NCBI RefSeq assembly: GCF_019649055.1
Contig: NW_026570236.1
Coordinates: 1,550,001 to 1,614,000, forward strand
Direction: 5' to 3'
Length of the DNA: 64,000 nt
Origin: Paramacrobiotus metropolitanus
Lineage: Eukaryota; Tardigrada; Eutardigrada; Parachela; Macrobiotidae
Position numbers and translations under genes: made by a program. Shown piece by piece: positions 11,110 to 22,958 of the stretch (within the stretch, counting starts at the first letter, position 1; the number at the start of each line of letters is the position of its first letter). The notes beneath the pieces are model-generated. The model was not told the origin of the DNA. It did not search any database and saw nothing but the letters and a program-made list of their open reading frames with translations.

Positions 11110-12205
11110 TTCCCTGAGGGGAGCAAGAGATAAAATACTGCTCAAAAAACAACAAGCAAAAAAACTTGACCTTTAGCTTTGACGCTTGACCAAGATTATA
11201 GAAAACTGATAATGAAAAATTTACTGACGTAGTACGTCCTGCAGTACGTACAGCTTTATATCGTTTGCGGGAACAGGAAATCGCCCAATTCGTCGTACGA
11301 AGCGTGATGAAAAGCCCTGATAGTCCCATAAAGCTCATTGGAGACTGAATAATTAATTACTCTATACTACAGGCATACTGATTCAGTGCATTTTCATCCG
11401 GGTTGCTTGTAAGCGTTTTTGTTTAATCTTTAATGTACGACGGATTCGCTGGTTGCATTTGCCAAAAAGGCACTTTCACGACGAAGAACATCATTGTACT
11501 GCAAAAGTTACAATAATGAATTAATACTTCTTAGTACGGTTTTATGCGCAAGTTGATAGAAATGCAGTTAAAGAATATAAATGGTTAGAAATTATGAAAG
11601 GCAAAAATAAAAAAAGGATGAAATGTTTACTGAAATTGCATGGTGATAGAGTTAATCAGTTGAAAGATATACTTATTGAGCGTGCTTATACGAAGATGGC
11701 ATGAATCTTTTTCTTTAATAAATTTGTTTTATCTGATAAATTTTTTCCATTGTTAACAGTAGTTTGAAGTTTATGGGCACTGTTTGAAGTACGCTTAATG
11801 TGCCTTACCGCCGCCTTTAAAGTCTTAAAGTCCAGATACAAGTGTCCTACTAATTTTACGTGTGCAGTATACAACTGTAAAAGAACTATTTCACTGGTTT
11901 AACAGAAACAGTTTTGCTGTTTAAAATTAGGTTTACAATAGCCTACAGCAAATATCTATACGATGAAATTACTCACAATTAAAGCGAACCGGTCGTGCCG
12001 CAATTATCGGCTTACTACAACTTGTGCAGCTCCACAAGATTCGTAATTTAAACCGTAACTTACGCAACTTAACCGGAACTATATGAATTCTGAAGAATTC
12101 TATACCTTCTGCTGGCAAATGCGTCTAATCTTTCAAGTTACTCGTAGCTTAGGAAGCCGGACAGCGTGACACATGTAACAAGCGACGCGCAAAGCAGCTA
12201 TTCAA
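11110..12205. other. Intergenic 1.1 kb, nothing coding seen
   Basis: Divergent spacer between the minus-strand six-Cys gene and the plus-strand Cys-rich tandem family. The minus-strand frames at 11060-11338 and 11686-11874 lack domain features. Confidence 0.5.
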
Positions 12206-12206
12206 A

Positions 12207-12220
12207 ATTTCTTGTATATA
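12207..12220 (+). promoter_or_regulatory. TATA-like promoter of first Cys-rich family gene
   Basis: TATATACGTATAAAG lies about 25-30 bp before a likely non-coding first exon (ends CAG|GTAAGC at 12335/12336). The spliced leader would then join at 12450, 22 bp before the start codon of the gene. Position and sequence fit a core promoter; the start site is not proven. Confidence 0.45.
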
Positions 12221-12471
12221 CGTATAAAGCCTCGTCAACATGCGCTTCAAACAGAATCATCGTTCATCAGTAAAATCCAGGACTGCGGCTTGTGTCTCTT
12301 CTGGCTTGACCTTTAGGATTCTGGTGAGCATTCAGGTAAGCAGCGCGTTATTAACGCAGGGTACTGCAGTTATTTGTGTAATAGCGTTATTTAGAGATAT
12401 CACTGCTGTTTATATTGTTTTCGCTTTTCTAAATTCGTTCAATTTTGCAGTAAAGAAGCACTTGCAAGAAC

Positions 12472-12726
12472 ATGGCAACCCTAGCGCGATGGTTCCTTTT
12501 TGCGTTGGTCGTCATAACGTGGAGCTGTGTAGTAGTTAACGCCATGTGTCCGAAGCATTATCCTTGGAATGGATGTAACTGCCAATGCGGCGGAGAAATG
12601 AACGGGCATTGTCACTGCGCTTGGGATCGTAAACTACAGAATGTGTATTGTCGGGATGGAGGAAATCACTGGATCTGCTTTCCTTGGTCGGGCGGCGGAT
12701 GTCCGTGGGAGAAATGTTACAGCTAA
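12472..12726 (+). CDS. Secreted ten-cysteine protein, tandem family copy 1
   Basis: An 84-residue protein with a signal peptide (MATLARWFLFALVVITWSC to about residue 24) and a mature part that begins MCPKHYPWNGCNCQC, continues GHCHCAWD, VYCRDGGNHWICFPW and ends GGCPWEKCYS. The mature part has ten cysteines and is rich in His, Trp and Gly. A strong acceptor (attttgcag, ends 12449) sits just before the ATG, so the leader is spliced. The frame starting at ATG 12240 in the first exon terminates at once after splicing and is at most a uORF. Two relatives follow downstream on the same strand. I do not recognise the family; the CNCQC and HCHC clusters could bind metal or form disulfides. Confidence 0.8.
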   Translation: MATLARWFLFALVVITWSCVVVNAMCPKHYPWNGCNCQCGGEMNGHCHCAWDRKLQNVYCRDGGNHWICFPWSGGGCPWEKCYS

Positions 12727-13601
12727 ACTGCCAAAGTTCTACTACAGTTTTTCCCCAGTATTACTTACATTTTACTCTCTTTAATTTTAGTATGGGTGTT
12801 CGATAAAGTTTCCATTAAAACTCGCTGCAGTAGTCCAAGTATAGTCTATGCGTGTGATGCCTTTGCAAACGCAACGATTTTGAAGTAAAGCGTATTTATC
12901 TGAAATAAAGAGCGTTGGTCATACTGCATTCCCGCCACAGTATGAGTAAAAGTGCAGCTGATGATACTGCGTAGATAAACGGTACCTATGCACGGTGGAG
13001 ATGCGCTTGCAGCATGGCGAAACATTTACTGTAGACGCTGGTCATGTCAGTTACCAAAATCGATGTCTGGAACCTTTACTTCCGGCAGCAAAACGTTCTG
13101 TGAGGCATAAACAAGGATAATGACCTGCCAAGCAAATATACGACTACGCAATATTGTCTTGTCGTAGCCCTTATATTCTATGGGTGCGCCATGCCAATCG
13201 ATCAAGTATACTGTTTTTTTGTTCGCGCCACTCCAGGAAATCTGAAAGCACCTACAGTATATTGTTGTGGATTGCTCTAAGTTAGCTTTTACTGCGCCTT
13301 TACTGATACACAAAATTATCGTGCGTCAACATATGCCGTACGCGATGACTAAAGAATTTAGGCAGATGTATTTAGCTTTGTTCACCTTGAGTCTGCAATA
13401 TCAATGTGGATGTACCTATATAGTATAAAGATTTCAGCAACCCGTAATAAAATAGAATTAAAATATTTCTTAATTTACATGCCTTTGCTTGCTTTTCACA
13501 TTTTCATCCATTAAAATACGTGTACTATATGAGTTAGTCCAGATTTACTGAGTTTAGCATACTCGTACTTGCTGTCATTATTTAGTTGTGTTGTTTTGCA
13601 G
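12727..13601. other. Spacer with one weak minus-strand ORF
   Basis: Between family copies 1 and 2. A minus-strand frame (13313-13047) preceded by a plausible acceptor reads NKKTVYLIDWHGAPIEYKG and ends LPEVKVPDIDFGN. It could be the last exon of an unrecognised gene, but no partner exon was found to its right. The rest is AT-rich and featureless. Confidence 0.35.
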
Positions 13602-13612
13602 AGAACTACGAA

Positions 13613-13874
13613 ATGGTCCAGACGGGGGTCACCTTTGCCTTGCTGCTTTTGATAACGGCTTTAGCATCGTTTGGAGTGGATGCGATGTGTCCACTGTCCG
13701 AAACATTATTCGGGGAATGAATGCAACTGTCAATGCAGCGGAGAACGGAATGGGCACTGCCACTGCGCTTGGGATGCAAAACTGAATAATGTATATTGTC
13801 GTGATGGAGGAAACCACTGGATCTGTTTTCCCTGGTCGGACGGCGGATGCCCTTGGGAGAAATGTTATGAATAG
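13613..13874 (+). pseudogene. Tandem family copy 2, apparently broken
   Basis: Signal peptide (MVQTGVTFALLLLITALASF) and a mature part nearly identical in pattern to copy 1 (NECNCQC, GHCHCAWD, VYCRDGGNHWICFPW, CPWEKCYE) are both present. They do not lie in one continuous frame, so the copy appears broken once unless an unseen splice joins them. The acceptor just upstream (ttttgcag, ends 13601) and the distance to the start match the other copies. The preserved cysteines point to a recent event. Confidence 0.65.
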
Positions 13875-15310
13875 CTTAATTGGCCGCGTAAATTATTCTA
13901 TGTTAGGGTCGTGTTATTATTGGTAGAAGCATACTGCTTCACTTTTTACACATCACATTTATACGAAAGTTATTATTGGGGTATATCATTCTGACTCTGA
14001 GTTGTCCAAACTAGATCTGACGCTACTACAGTATTTACTGAAATGGCTTGCTGAATAAATTGATTTGTATGAAGAAGATGTACATACCACAGATCTGGAC
14101 ATTTATTGGACGTTTTTTTTGAGTGAAGCACGGAAAACTGAATTTAACACGATTTCTACAGCTTGCTGTAGATGCATTACCGGTAGTGTTAAAAGAGCTT
14201 CGGCAAGTAACTGCGGTGATGTGCAATTTACGGTGTTACCCTTGATAAGCACATCGACGCTTCATTTTGAAATAACGGGCAGTACAGGGAGAAGCCCTCT
14301 TTTCTGAATCCATATTTTCTGAAAACGAAAAAATTCTGTAAGTTGTTTCAAAGTATTTTGTGTCGAAAGTCGATACTGAAATTCCTGGAGAGCAGAAACA
14401 GAAAATTTTTCTACACTTCTTATCATTTTCTAACAACGGCAGGTCAATGTGGCAGGAAATATATGCATAGCATGAACTACCGGCTCGTAGTACCGGGTGG
14501 TACTTCGGCAAGATACTGAGGCATCAACTTTCGGTGCTGTAATTTTATGGAATCAGCACGGCTCATTTCCTAAGCAAACGTGTAATGGCGGCCTACTTTG
14601 CATTTGCAAATAATTCAAAATATTATTTCAGAATAAGGGTTTAAGGCAGGCGATAATTTCATGGCATTGTTGTACATTGTGTTATTGTACACTTAACGTT
14701 AACAGTATTACTATGTCAAGCGTAAGGTAGCTGTTGTTCTTGTTTAACTTGCAGCTGCACAGAACGGCTCATCCCCCGTATTAATTTAAAATAAAAATTT
14801 GTATTACATAGTTTCAGGTACGTAGGAGAACCGTGTCGGTATCACGTGCATTTGGCAGAATGATAATCTATCAAAATGATCTGTTGATCTGGGCGCAACC
14901 CAAGGTCCGTTTCCTGTTGTGCTCGCAGAGTGCCGGAATCGCATCCCGTTACACATCGTTTATCGTTCACGACTAAAAGTACAGAAGCTTTATATTCCGG
15001 ACTTAACACACATAGCTATTCGTAATCTGATAAGGGTGACCGGAATATCGACGGATGCGATTGCTCAGAGATCTAGATCGCAACTTGCGCAAATACAGAT
15101 CACAGTGTAAACTTAAGTATACAGTATACCGATATTTAAAAGACTGATAAAAGCTGCAGCATCTCTAGTTATTCCAGAACATACTCGTACTTTTCCCCCT
15201 ACTGCATTCCCAGCTTTCCAAATATCAACACGGTATTGTAATCCAAGCTTTCGGAACCTACTTGTGTCCGAATGTCATAAAACTAAAGCTGTCTTTGGCT
15301 TGTTGTTTCA
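13875..15310. other. Spacer 1.4 kb between family copies 2 and 3
   Basis: No supported gene. Short frames on both strands at 14035-14511 and 14919-15110 overlap each other and show no domain. The leader exon and promoter of copy 3 should lie here but were not pinned down. Confidence 0.45.
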
Positions 15311-15324
15311 GAGAACACAAAAGA

Positions 15325-15567
15325 ATGAAGGCGTGGGTGACCTTTGTTGCATACATTGCGGTGTTTATCATCGTGTCATGGATGTCTACCGAGGCTAATG
15401 CTGCAGAGCATCACCACTACAATGGATGCAACTGTCAGTGCGGTGGAGAATTAAACGGGCACTGCCATTGTGCATGGAACTCCAAAATGCCGAATGTGTA
15501 CTGCTGCTCAGGAAGCAATCACTGGATCTGTTTTCCTTGGGCCAATGGGAGATGTCCCTGGGCGTAA
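15325..15567 (+). CDS. Secreted Cys-rich protein, tandem family copy 3
   Basis: An 80-residue protein. The signal peptide runs from MKAWVTFVAYIAVFIIVSW to about residue 27. The mature part reads YNGCNCQC, LNGHCHCAWN, VYCCSG, NHWICFPW and ends CPWA with TAA. It shares the core with copies 1 and 2 but lacks both the first cysteine (MCP in copy 1) and the last (KC), and has an extra one in VYCC. An acceptor (gtttcag, ends 15311) lies 13 bp before the ATG, as in the other copies. Function is unknown. Confidence 0.8.
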   Translation: MKAWVTFVAYIAVFIIVSWMSTEANAAEHHHYNGCNCQCGGELNGHCHCAWNSKMPNVYCCSGSNHWICFPWANGRCPWA

Positions 15568-16425
15568 ATTAACGACCTACCGCTAAAATGCCCGTTTAGA
15601 TGAATGAAACAGCAATTCGAAGCGATACAGTTAGCAATATACTCTTGCTAGGCTGAAAAATGTGCCCGCCCGCCACACTATTCTTTTCTTTGTTATATCA
15701 TACGTTACAGGCAGGAATACTCACATTTGCTTGCTTTTAAATCATGTTGCTTATACGATAAGCTTCTCTGCATTTCCTGTATTATTTTGGGAAATAAATT
15801 CCGCGACAGTTATTAAACCGGAAACTGATTGCGAATGTGGAATCGGTCGAAATCATTGTGAATTTTCCAAACAACTACGAAATCAAGGGTTACGGTGTTA
15901 GTGTATTGTAGCCGTACAAATGAGATCTGTAGCGAAGATGTACATCTCACATTGGTGCTTGTTCAACCGGAAAGATCTGAATGTGTACCTGTACAAATTG
16001 ACCAGTTCTAACATGGATTTTCTAGGCTTTTGAGATTGTCTGATGTTCTGAAATCATTCATGCTCTTGCCCGTGCCCTTGCTCTTCCCCAGTGACTTTCA
16101 GCTGATTAAAAAGGTTTGTGCACGTTGACAATCGCGCCGGTATGGTTAGAATGTTCGAATTTGCGTAACTGACATTTGGGTAATTCGCTAACTCGTAACA
16201 TCACCGACGCTCTTAGACGAACCATCAAATCTCGTTTTATCGTGGTACGGGTAGATTAACCCACTCCACTTTAAATGGCAGCTTAGCAGTTGCCGTTGTA
16301 GTACGTTTTACAGTTAAGCCGGCTCCATTTAACGTTTTTGAGGAAACAGAATGATCTCGCCACTTGCTTCTAAATGCAAGATTAGTATTTTATTGTCAAA
16401 CCTACGCCTTTATTCGTTTGTTTAT
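15568..16425. other. Intergenic, nothing coding seen
   Basis: Convergent spacer between the plus-strand Cys-rich family and the minus-strand guanylate cyclase. AATAAA-type signals on the minus strand (about 16409-16430) directly follow the cyclase stop codon and probably end its transcript. Confidence 0.5.
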
Positions 16426-19400
16426 TTATTGCTTTATTTGTATGCTTGACGTTTTGATCAACCAGTACGTAGTCATATCGCCTCGGCCTTTTACTTTCAG
16501 CAGACCTCGAAGCTCAATCACATAATCATGATCGTTGAACTCTTCTAAAAGTTGCTTAGAGCTTGAGCTAAGATGTATCTGCCCCGGCATCCCTTGGCTG
16601 CACATTCGTGATGCAACGTTGATCGTGTCGCCAAATCTGTAAGGAGTAAATTCGTATTCAATAATAATGTATGTAATCTGTTAGGAATTGATGCGTCAGA
16701 TCCAAAAGCAAAAAAAGGTGCAAACCATACAGGCAATATCGGGGCCTCTTGACTCCAATTACTCCCGCAGCACATGGCCCTAAAAGACATTCTTAGGTTG
16801 CCATTCTCAAGCGTGCCATACGCAATTTGGGCGTAACCTACCGGAATGGATTCCAATTTTTATGCGCAGATCCTTGGGCAGATTGAATGTGGGTTCCAGC
16901 CCCAGCACTCGCAAGGCAAAGTTAGCTATGCGTCGTACATGCTCGGAACCAATTCGCTTGGGTAATCCACTTGCTACCTGTATCACGTTTGGCAAACTCA
17001 AATACCCACTTCGTTTATAAAACCGTAAAATGGTTGAAGTTTACAACACGGACAGCTTATTGGCCGGCTTTTATGACCTTTTCTGCTGACAAGTTTTTGC
17101 GCTGTAGAGTCCGTGTTTCGTTGCCCAGATACAAGTGATCAGAACAGTTTAAACAATGCACTCATGCCTTACCAAAAACGAATCCAGCACAGCTTCCACT
17201 TTATACGTCTCACATAACGTGGCCACTGCATCCAGGCAGTCTTCCACCAAGGAAATGAGCCCGAATATCATCTCCGGAGGTGCATCCAGCACATAACTGG
17301 CAAATCCGTCCAGTTGAGCGAACGTGATTGTTACACAGTCAAATAATTCCGGTGCTACAAACTGTCCAGCACGAAGATTTTTCACGATTTCTCTGTAAAA
17401 ACATTTATGATTATTACTCCATCAAAGTAGGATCTGTGTTTCGAAAATCTATACTTCGGTAAAAACTGCCTGACGAGCGCATCACAGCGCATTCGTGCAT
17501 CTTTCAACGCTCTGGAGCGCTTTTGGACTTCTTGTTCTAACTGATTGGAATAGTAGCAGAACCTCCGGTAAATCTTATCGAATAGTTTATACTGGCTGTT
17601 TTCCGGGGAAAGCAGCGGCGAGAGCTCTTTCAGTTGCGAGCGCAGCTGTTTGACAGTCGGTCGGTCTTCCGGAATCACACTTAAGCAGCCGTGAATGGCA
17701 CTGGCCAGTTCGGCTATTTCCATGTAGTCAATAGCAGCTTCCAGTGGGTTATCGCGGTTATTTTCCGGGTAGATTATAGTTGCAGTGCCTAAAGCAGAAA
17801 ACCAACTACATTATAAATAATTGATGGAGCCGGATAAAACCAGTCGTTTTCTGTCACCGAACATCTCCTCCATTTTTTTGTACAGGGTTCCGCTCGTTAA
17901 TATGTCGTACAGGACAAATCCTGTAGAAAATACATCGACTGCTTGCCACGACTTCGGTGCGGTGTCCCATTGGTCAATTTCGTCCAGCTCCGGAACTAGC
18001 CAAAAATACTGTTCCCAGGGTGCGTTAACTGGACCGTGGCAGTTCATACTGCCGTCAAGATCAATGAGTTCCAGTTCATCGCGAATTCTATCGCTAGCCA
18101 AATTCATGAGCTTCAGTGTAAAATGCTTATCGATCCAGCAGTTGAATACACTGAGCCGTCCATGGTAAGCTACCTTGGAGTTGTGAATATACTGCAAACC
18201 CTGTCAAGTGGACAAATTTTACTAAATTTTGTCGAGCTTCATAACAGTACTTCCGAGTCTCTGAGTTACTGGTAAGGTTGTCAGCTGTACAGTAGAAGCA
18301 GTCGTTGGAGGAGAATAAAAATCTACAGACCTCAAGGAAGTCCATGACAAAGGAGCTTGTGAATGTAAAATCTGCGCCCAGCACACCGTTGCACATTTGC
18401 GGCAGGTTCCCTCTGGAGGGGCACGCGAAGATCACCATTACGCTGAATCTCTCAGCGGTCAAGTTAATGCTTATCCCATAAAGCCGACAGACATTCTGAT
18501 GATCCAACCCCCAGCACTGCAAAGTGCAACATGATAAAATTATTTTTGAAGCACTGCTGTACAGCGCTCTCTGTGAAATAAAGTGATCCGCCTCTTGATC
18601 TGCAATGTACTCGCACCTTACCTTTCGAAGAAGCCGTAGTAAGTGCTGACTGTTGGATAGTTCCTTAAAACTCAAATGACCTTTACCGCGCGCAACGGGG
18701 AAACATGCAACACCTTTTCCATGGAGCGATGCGAACCGGACAGCTGTCGCCTGGTTCATTGGAAACTTGAAAGTCAGGATCTCTTCAACGGCAGTGTGAC
18801 TTACCGAGTGCGATATCATAGATACAGCGTCATTGTACGGGTGTTCAGGTCCAGCAAAAAGTGAAGACGCGTATGAGTTGAAGTAAGATGGTGCTTTCAG
18901 GTCATCATTGTCCACTTGCCACCAAGGATCGTGTAATAACCTTTCTTTGTACCTTATTTTCGTGTACCTGCCGTTCGGTTAAACCAATTTCATATTGGTT
19001 GCAAATTCTGAATTGATATCGGTCATAAATTCTGTACCTCCAATGGAATATAGAAAGTATCGCTGCGACGATGAAAGAACCAGAGACTGTGAAGATAGCG
19101 ATGAGCATCGACGTATTATCGCCTAGAAGGCAATAAAATTGCTTCTATGCTCGTGAATATAATGGGTTTCAAAAATTTTAAACTATGGAAAGCTGAACTC
19201 CTTACTTTTCGGCAAACAAGACGGTTTGTTGTTAGAATAGCCACAATAAGGTTCATTTGGTGGAGGGAATGGCTTAGAGGAGTTGGCCCATTCGGTTACG
19301 CGGGTAGCCTCCATTAATGTATCATTCTTTCCGGTTTTAAATAAGAGTGGCTGCAAGTACGCTCGAGTAGGGTTCAGGCGGTAATACATAGTAATCACTC

Positions 19401-21610
19401 GTATATTGCACCCTAGAAGATAGATTTCTTTACAGTACGAATGCCGAATGAGTCAAAGTAGGTGACGACAAAATCCGTGCGTCGCTGTCCCGTGTTGTCG
19501 ATGTACAAACTACCGTACTCATCGGTGTACGTTCGATTGAGGAACATCCGCGCTAAAGCTCTGCCATCCTGATAATCCAAATCATCCACCCCCGAGAGAG
19601 ATTCATTAAGGAACTAGCGAACAAACAGATACAGTGGCGCGTGACCGGCCAGGTTAAGACGGCCCGTTCCGCCGATAAATCTCCAGTAGCAACGAATTAC
19701 GTAATACATGCAATTAGTATCTGTAACATTCACTTTCCTTACCGCAGCGGTCGCCGTTATTGCCCGGTAGCTACTGATGAGATTGGGAAAGTTCTGCAAA
19801 ATATTCGTAATATAGTAGCTCCACGCAGAACTGTTCTGAGCGATTTCATTCACTACACGATGGATATAGTGTGTGGCCTTGTGCAACTACGTGCTCACCT
19901 GGTCAGATATGTTGTATGATAAGTTGTAATCTCGATAAGAACGACGTATGAACTCCATTCCTAGTTGTAAATTGGGGGTCATGTCGACGTTTTTTGGCTG
20001 AACAATGAGCAGGGACTGGTATGCTCGAAAGGCAAGCTGTCGTAACGAAACGCGAAGATGGTCATCATCAGCATACAAGATACTAAACGTGGACCACTCG
20101 TTACATCATCATCGTTGTCGTTGTATCTCCAATTAAAATCGCCAAGAATTGGTTTGTTCCGCATAGTTTCGATCGCTATATAAACCTAAAAGACGAAACA
20201 CGAACTGTAACCTTACCGGTAAATTGCTATGTTTACACTACTTAAATCGGCGTAACAATGCTTACATATTCTCCGTTTGTCATACCCATTTTTGCTGCGG
20301 TAATCTGCAAAACTAAACTGTACCAGTAATATCGACGTAGTCTTTGACAATTACTTCCATTTCCTAAATGTGGTGCCAGTAACTTATTAAGATCGTACCG
20401 TACCAAGAGTTCGCGCAAGAATACGGCATGCCCGAAGAATAAAATGACTGCAAAGAATATCACTATAATATGATCATCCAAAAACAAAACAGTGGTTGGT
20501 GAAGTACGATTCTGTACGAATGGCTTTACCGCGGCTGACAGCAGCAACATCCTTCAAAATCGAGTCGAAGGCACCAAAGGGCACTTTGGTGCTTTTAGTT
20601 GCTATCTTTTGCACAAAGGCCTTAATGTGAGGCTGCTTTTCCAGCTCTTTCTGGACAAACGATGCTACAATCGCAAAAACGCCGGGATCTCCCGGATCGA
20701 TAATAATAAAAACTGAGCTCCAACGGAATTTATTTAGTATTTGGATGTACAGCTGGCCACATTGGCCGGTGGAGAAATCGTTCATAGCAATCCACGAGGG
20801 ATTCAGGATACGATCGCTGATCTGTGGCGAAGCTGACATTCTAAAGACGTTTTGCCATTTCAATGCGGTCTTCTGACAATGCAAATAAAGACAAATGATA
20901 CGTTACGTAACGTACGTTGTAATCCATAAACTGTTCCATACGCGCATAAACTGTGGGATCTGTGTGGTTTCAAGACCAGCTAGAAAGAGCAGCGAATAGG
21001 CATTCAGCGTTGCATCATTCATACGTAATATTAATTACAAGTACAGTATTCGCATTGCCGAATGCCGACGCGTTAATGTTTCAAAAAGTCAATTACAGGT
21101 TAGGAAAAAAAGCTCTTTTCCGTTAACAGACCGAAGTGGTTAGTACCAGTTCCTGTGCAAATCAAGCCAACGCTACGCTTTCGTGATCTATGTACTCGAG
21201 TAGTCCTAGTTGGATTAATTACCTTTTCGTGCTTCATTGTACTCATTCATTTATCCACGTTTTAGTCTATACAGTATCTTACTTGGATTGATATAAATTG
21301 TGGTGTCATCCCGTTGCCGTCGGCTGTAATGCCATTCAGTTAAAAGCGGCACGGCTACATCAGCCAAATCCGGCGGCTTGCTGTCCGGTCGCACCGGTTC
21401 ATACAAAAAATTCAATTTAAAACGCATAGTTTCCGCATATTTCTCCCGTACATAGTCTGCGCCCACGGACAGCGCGGGACCGAGATAAGGAAATGTTCCA
21501 TAATTGGTGATGGGAGCGATACGTCCGATGGCTACAAAACTAATGTTCAAAACAGCACCAGCATTTAGAACATAGCGATCAAACACCATCAACAATGAAA
21601 ACCAGTGCAT
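16426..21610 (-). CDS. Receptor guanylate cyclase, copy 1 (cyclase site altered)
   Basis: A multi-exon membrane guanylate cyclase of the natriuretic-peptide-receptor type. Exon 1 (21610-21283) starts MHWFSLLMVFDRY and opens a receptor-family ligand-binding domain. Later ectodomain exons include 20884-20505 (NPSWIAMNDFS, NKFRWSSVFI) and the stalk PPPNEPYCGYSNN (about 19250). The transmembrane segment is about 19108-19020. The kinase-homology domain uses 18915-18604, 18516-18331 and 18200-17858 (YHGRLSVFNCWIDKHFTLKL). Then come 17788-17455 with the dimerising helix (LEQEVQKRSRALKD) and cyclase exons 17392-17173, 16977-16842, 16779-16731 and 16636-16426, with RPRYCL|FGDTINVASRM. All traced junctions agree in phase. 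The metal-site motif usually FSDIVGF reads FAQLDGF, so one catalytic Asp is Gln; KVEAVLD keeps the other. Synthesis of cGMP may be impaired. The middle ectodomain exons (about 20250-19400) were only partly traced. Confidence 0.85.
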
Positions 21611-22456
21611 TCTTGTGGTGATCAGGAACTCCAGATGCGGTTGTGGTATATTTAAGTCGTTAACCGCCAAATAAAAATCGTGCTGACGAAGCTGATACCG
21701 TTGTAAAACGGCTAATATGTGGGCAGGTAAAGCCAACTGTGGTAATGAGTTCATACTCCGTGCATGCAGATTCAGCGCTTATCTGTATAATGTAGTAAGA
21801 ATATCCAACAACATCCGTTGATACGTCACTGCGGCTGGAAAGCTTGCCGTGAGGCTGGATCACGAAAATTAGTTTAAAGGATTAGATATACGGTTTCCCG
21901 TGTTGCTATCCATCATCCATGTACACATAGAATGGCAACAATCTTCGCATGCCATTTTGATTTACCGTTACACACTAACCATAAGTTTAAAAATATTTGT
22001 AGAATGATCATGAAATTCAGACCGCGGAGTCATCAATGACCAAACATCCCTTAGAGTAAGGGGTATCACATAAGTATATGCGCTCCTTAAATTTTGTGTC
22101 CCGAGACGCTCCACTGCATATCATTAGGCAATTTAGATCTTCTCATAGGAGTACTGAGCAGACAGGTTTGTGCAGTTGCATAAGACATTCACCACGTTTC
22201 CGGGGGGGTTTAATTTATTAAAAGGGTTAACTTCGATAATTTTCCGCATGCCACTCGGTATCCGCATTCACGTGAAGTGTATCAAATCGCAGTCAAATGT
22301 CATTCGCAGTAAATGTAAACAATCGCTACATCGGTAAAAACATAATGAGCATTGAGCACCATAATAGACAAATTTGTAACAGCCACTGATAACTTGACCG
22401 CGCAAGAGGAATTTCAGTGTTAAACTATTTATTCGACAGATCGATTTATGTGCGCA

Positions 22457-22663
22457 CTACGCATCGAGATTGATAGTGCCGTACTCTTCAAACACGAAGC
22501 ATGTCTTGGTCTGCAGTGTAAAATGAAAGCTTGTAGATCTACTGTGGAATACAAGAAATTTCTTTGCACGTTGCACATCGAGGTAACCACTTCCGGAACA
22601 AACAACAGTTACCGCAGTGTAAATGTTTCCTGTATCTGACGTGATGGTCACCTTGAACCGCAC
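22457..22663 (-). other. Orphan exon-like ORF, unrecognised
   Basis: After an acceptor (ctctttatag) the minus strand reads VRFKVTITSDTGNIYTAVTV, with CSGSGYLDV and CFVFEEYGTINLDA to a stop. The alternating polar/hydrophobic pattern suggests beta strands. No partner exon was found between here and the LTR at 22958. It may be a remnant, or a 5' or 3' piece of a gene I cannot define. Confidence 0.3.
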
Positions 22664-22863
22664 CTATAAAGAGTGCAAGAGAATGCATGCAAGAGCTGCC
22701 TTTAGCGTACTTTTCACGAGCAGTTATGTTTCCTTGCGATTAAGTCAAGGTGCTCCACAATAGCATGCGGCAGGTTTACGGACCGTTTTAAGGTGACAGT
22801 ACAGATTACAGTAATTTATTCTACATGAAGAAGACGTTTACAAAGGGCAGTACACCTTTGTTC

Positions 22864-22869
22864 TTTATT
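22864..22869 (-). promoter_or_regulatory. AATAAA, likely former poly(A) signal of cyclase copy 2
   Basis: AATAAA on the minus strand. If the LTR element and one target-site copy are set aside, this signal lies about 100 bp past the stop codon of cyclase copy 2 (47206), a normal 3' UTR length. The insertion moved it 24 kb away. This is an inference from position. Confidence 0.5.
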
Positions 22870-22958
22870 GACAATCACACTTGATAAAATCCTTTGAACA
22901 CTGCAGTTTACTGGCTATTAACAGCTGATCAACAAGAAAATAATAAACTACATAATAT

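Larger units (their letters stand above)
21611..22958. other. Spacer with an orphan exon and an old poly(A) signal
   Basis: Between cyclase copy 1 and the LTR element. The minus strand carries AATAAA at 22869-22864 and an unassigned exon-like frame. Otherwise AT-rich without domains. Confidence 0.45.

Noticed and set aside
12240-12539. 99-residue ORF as the main product of the first Cys-rich gene
   Set aside because: It runs through an intron (GTAAGC donor, TTTTGCAG acceptor) and overlaps the signal-peptide ORF that starts at 12472.
17149-18275. Plus-strand ORFs over the cyclase genes, for example 17821-18168
   Set aside because: They are shadows of minus-strand exons with conserved kinase-homology sequence.
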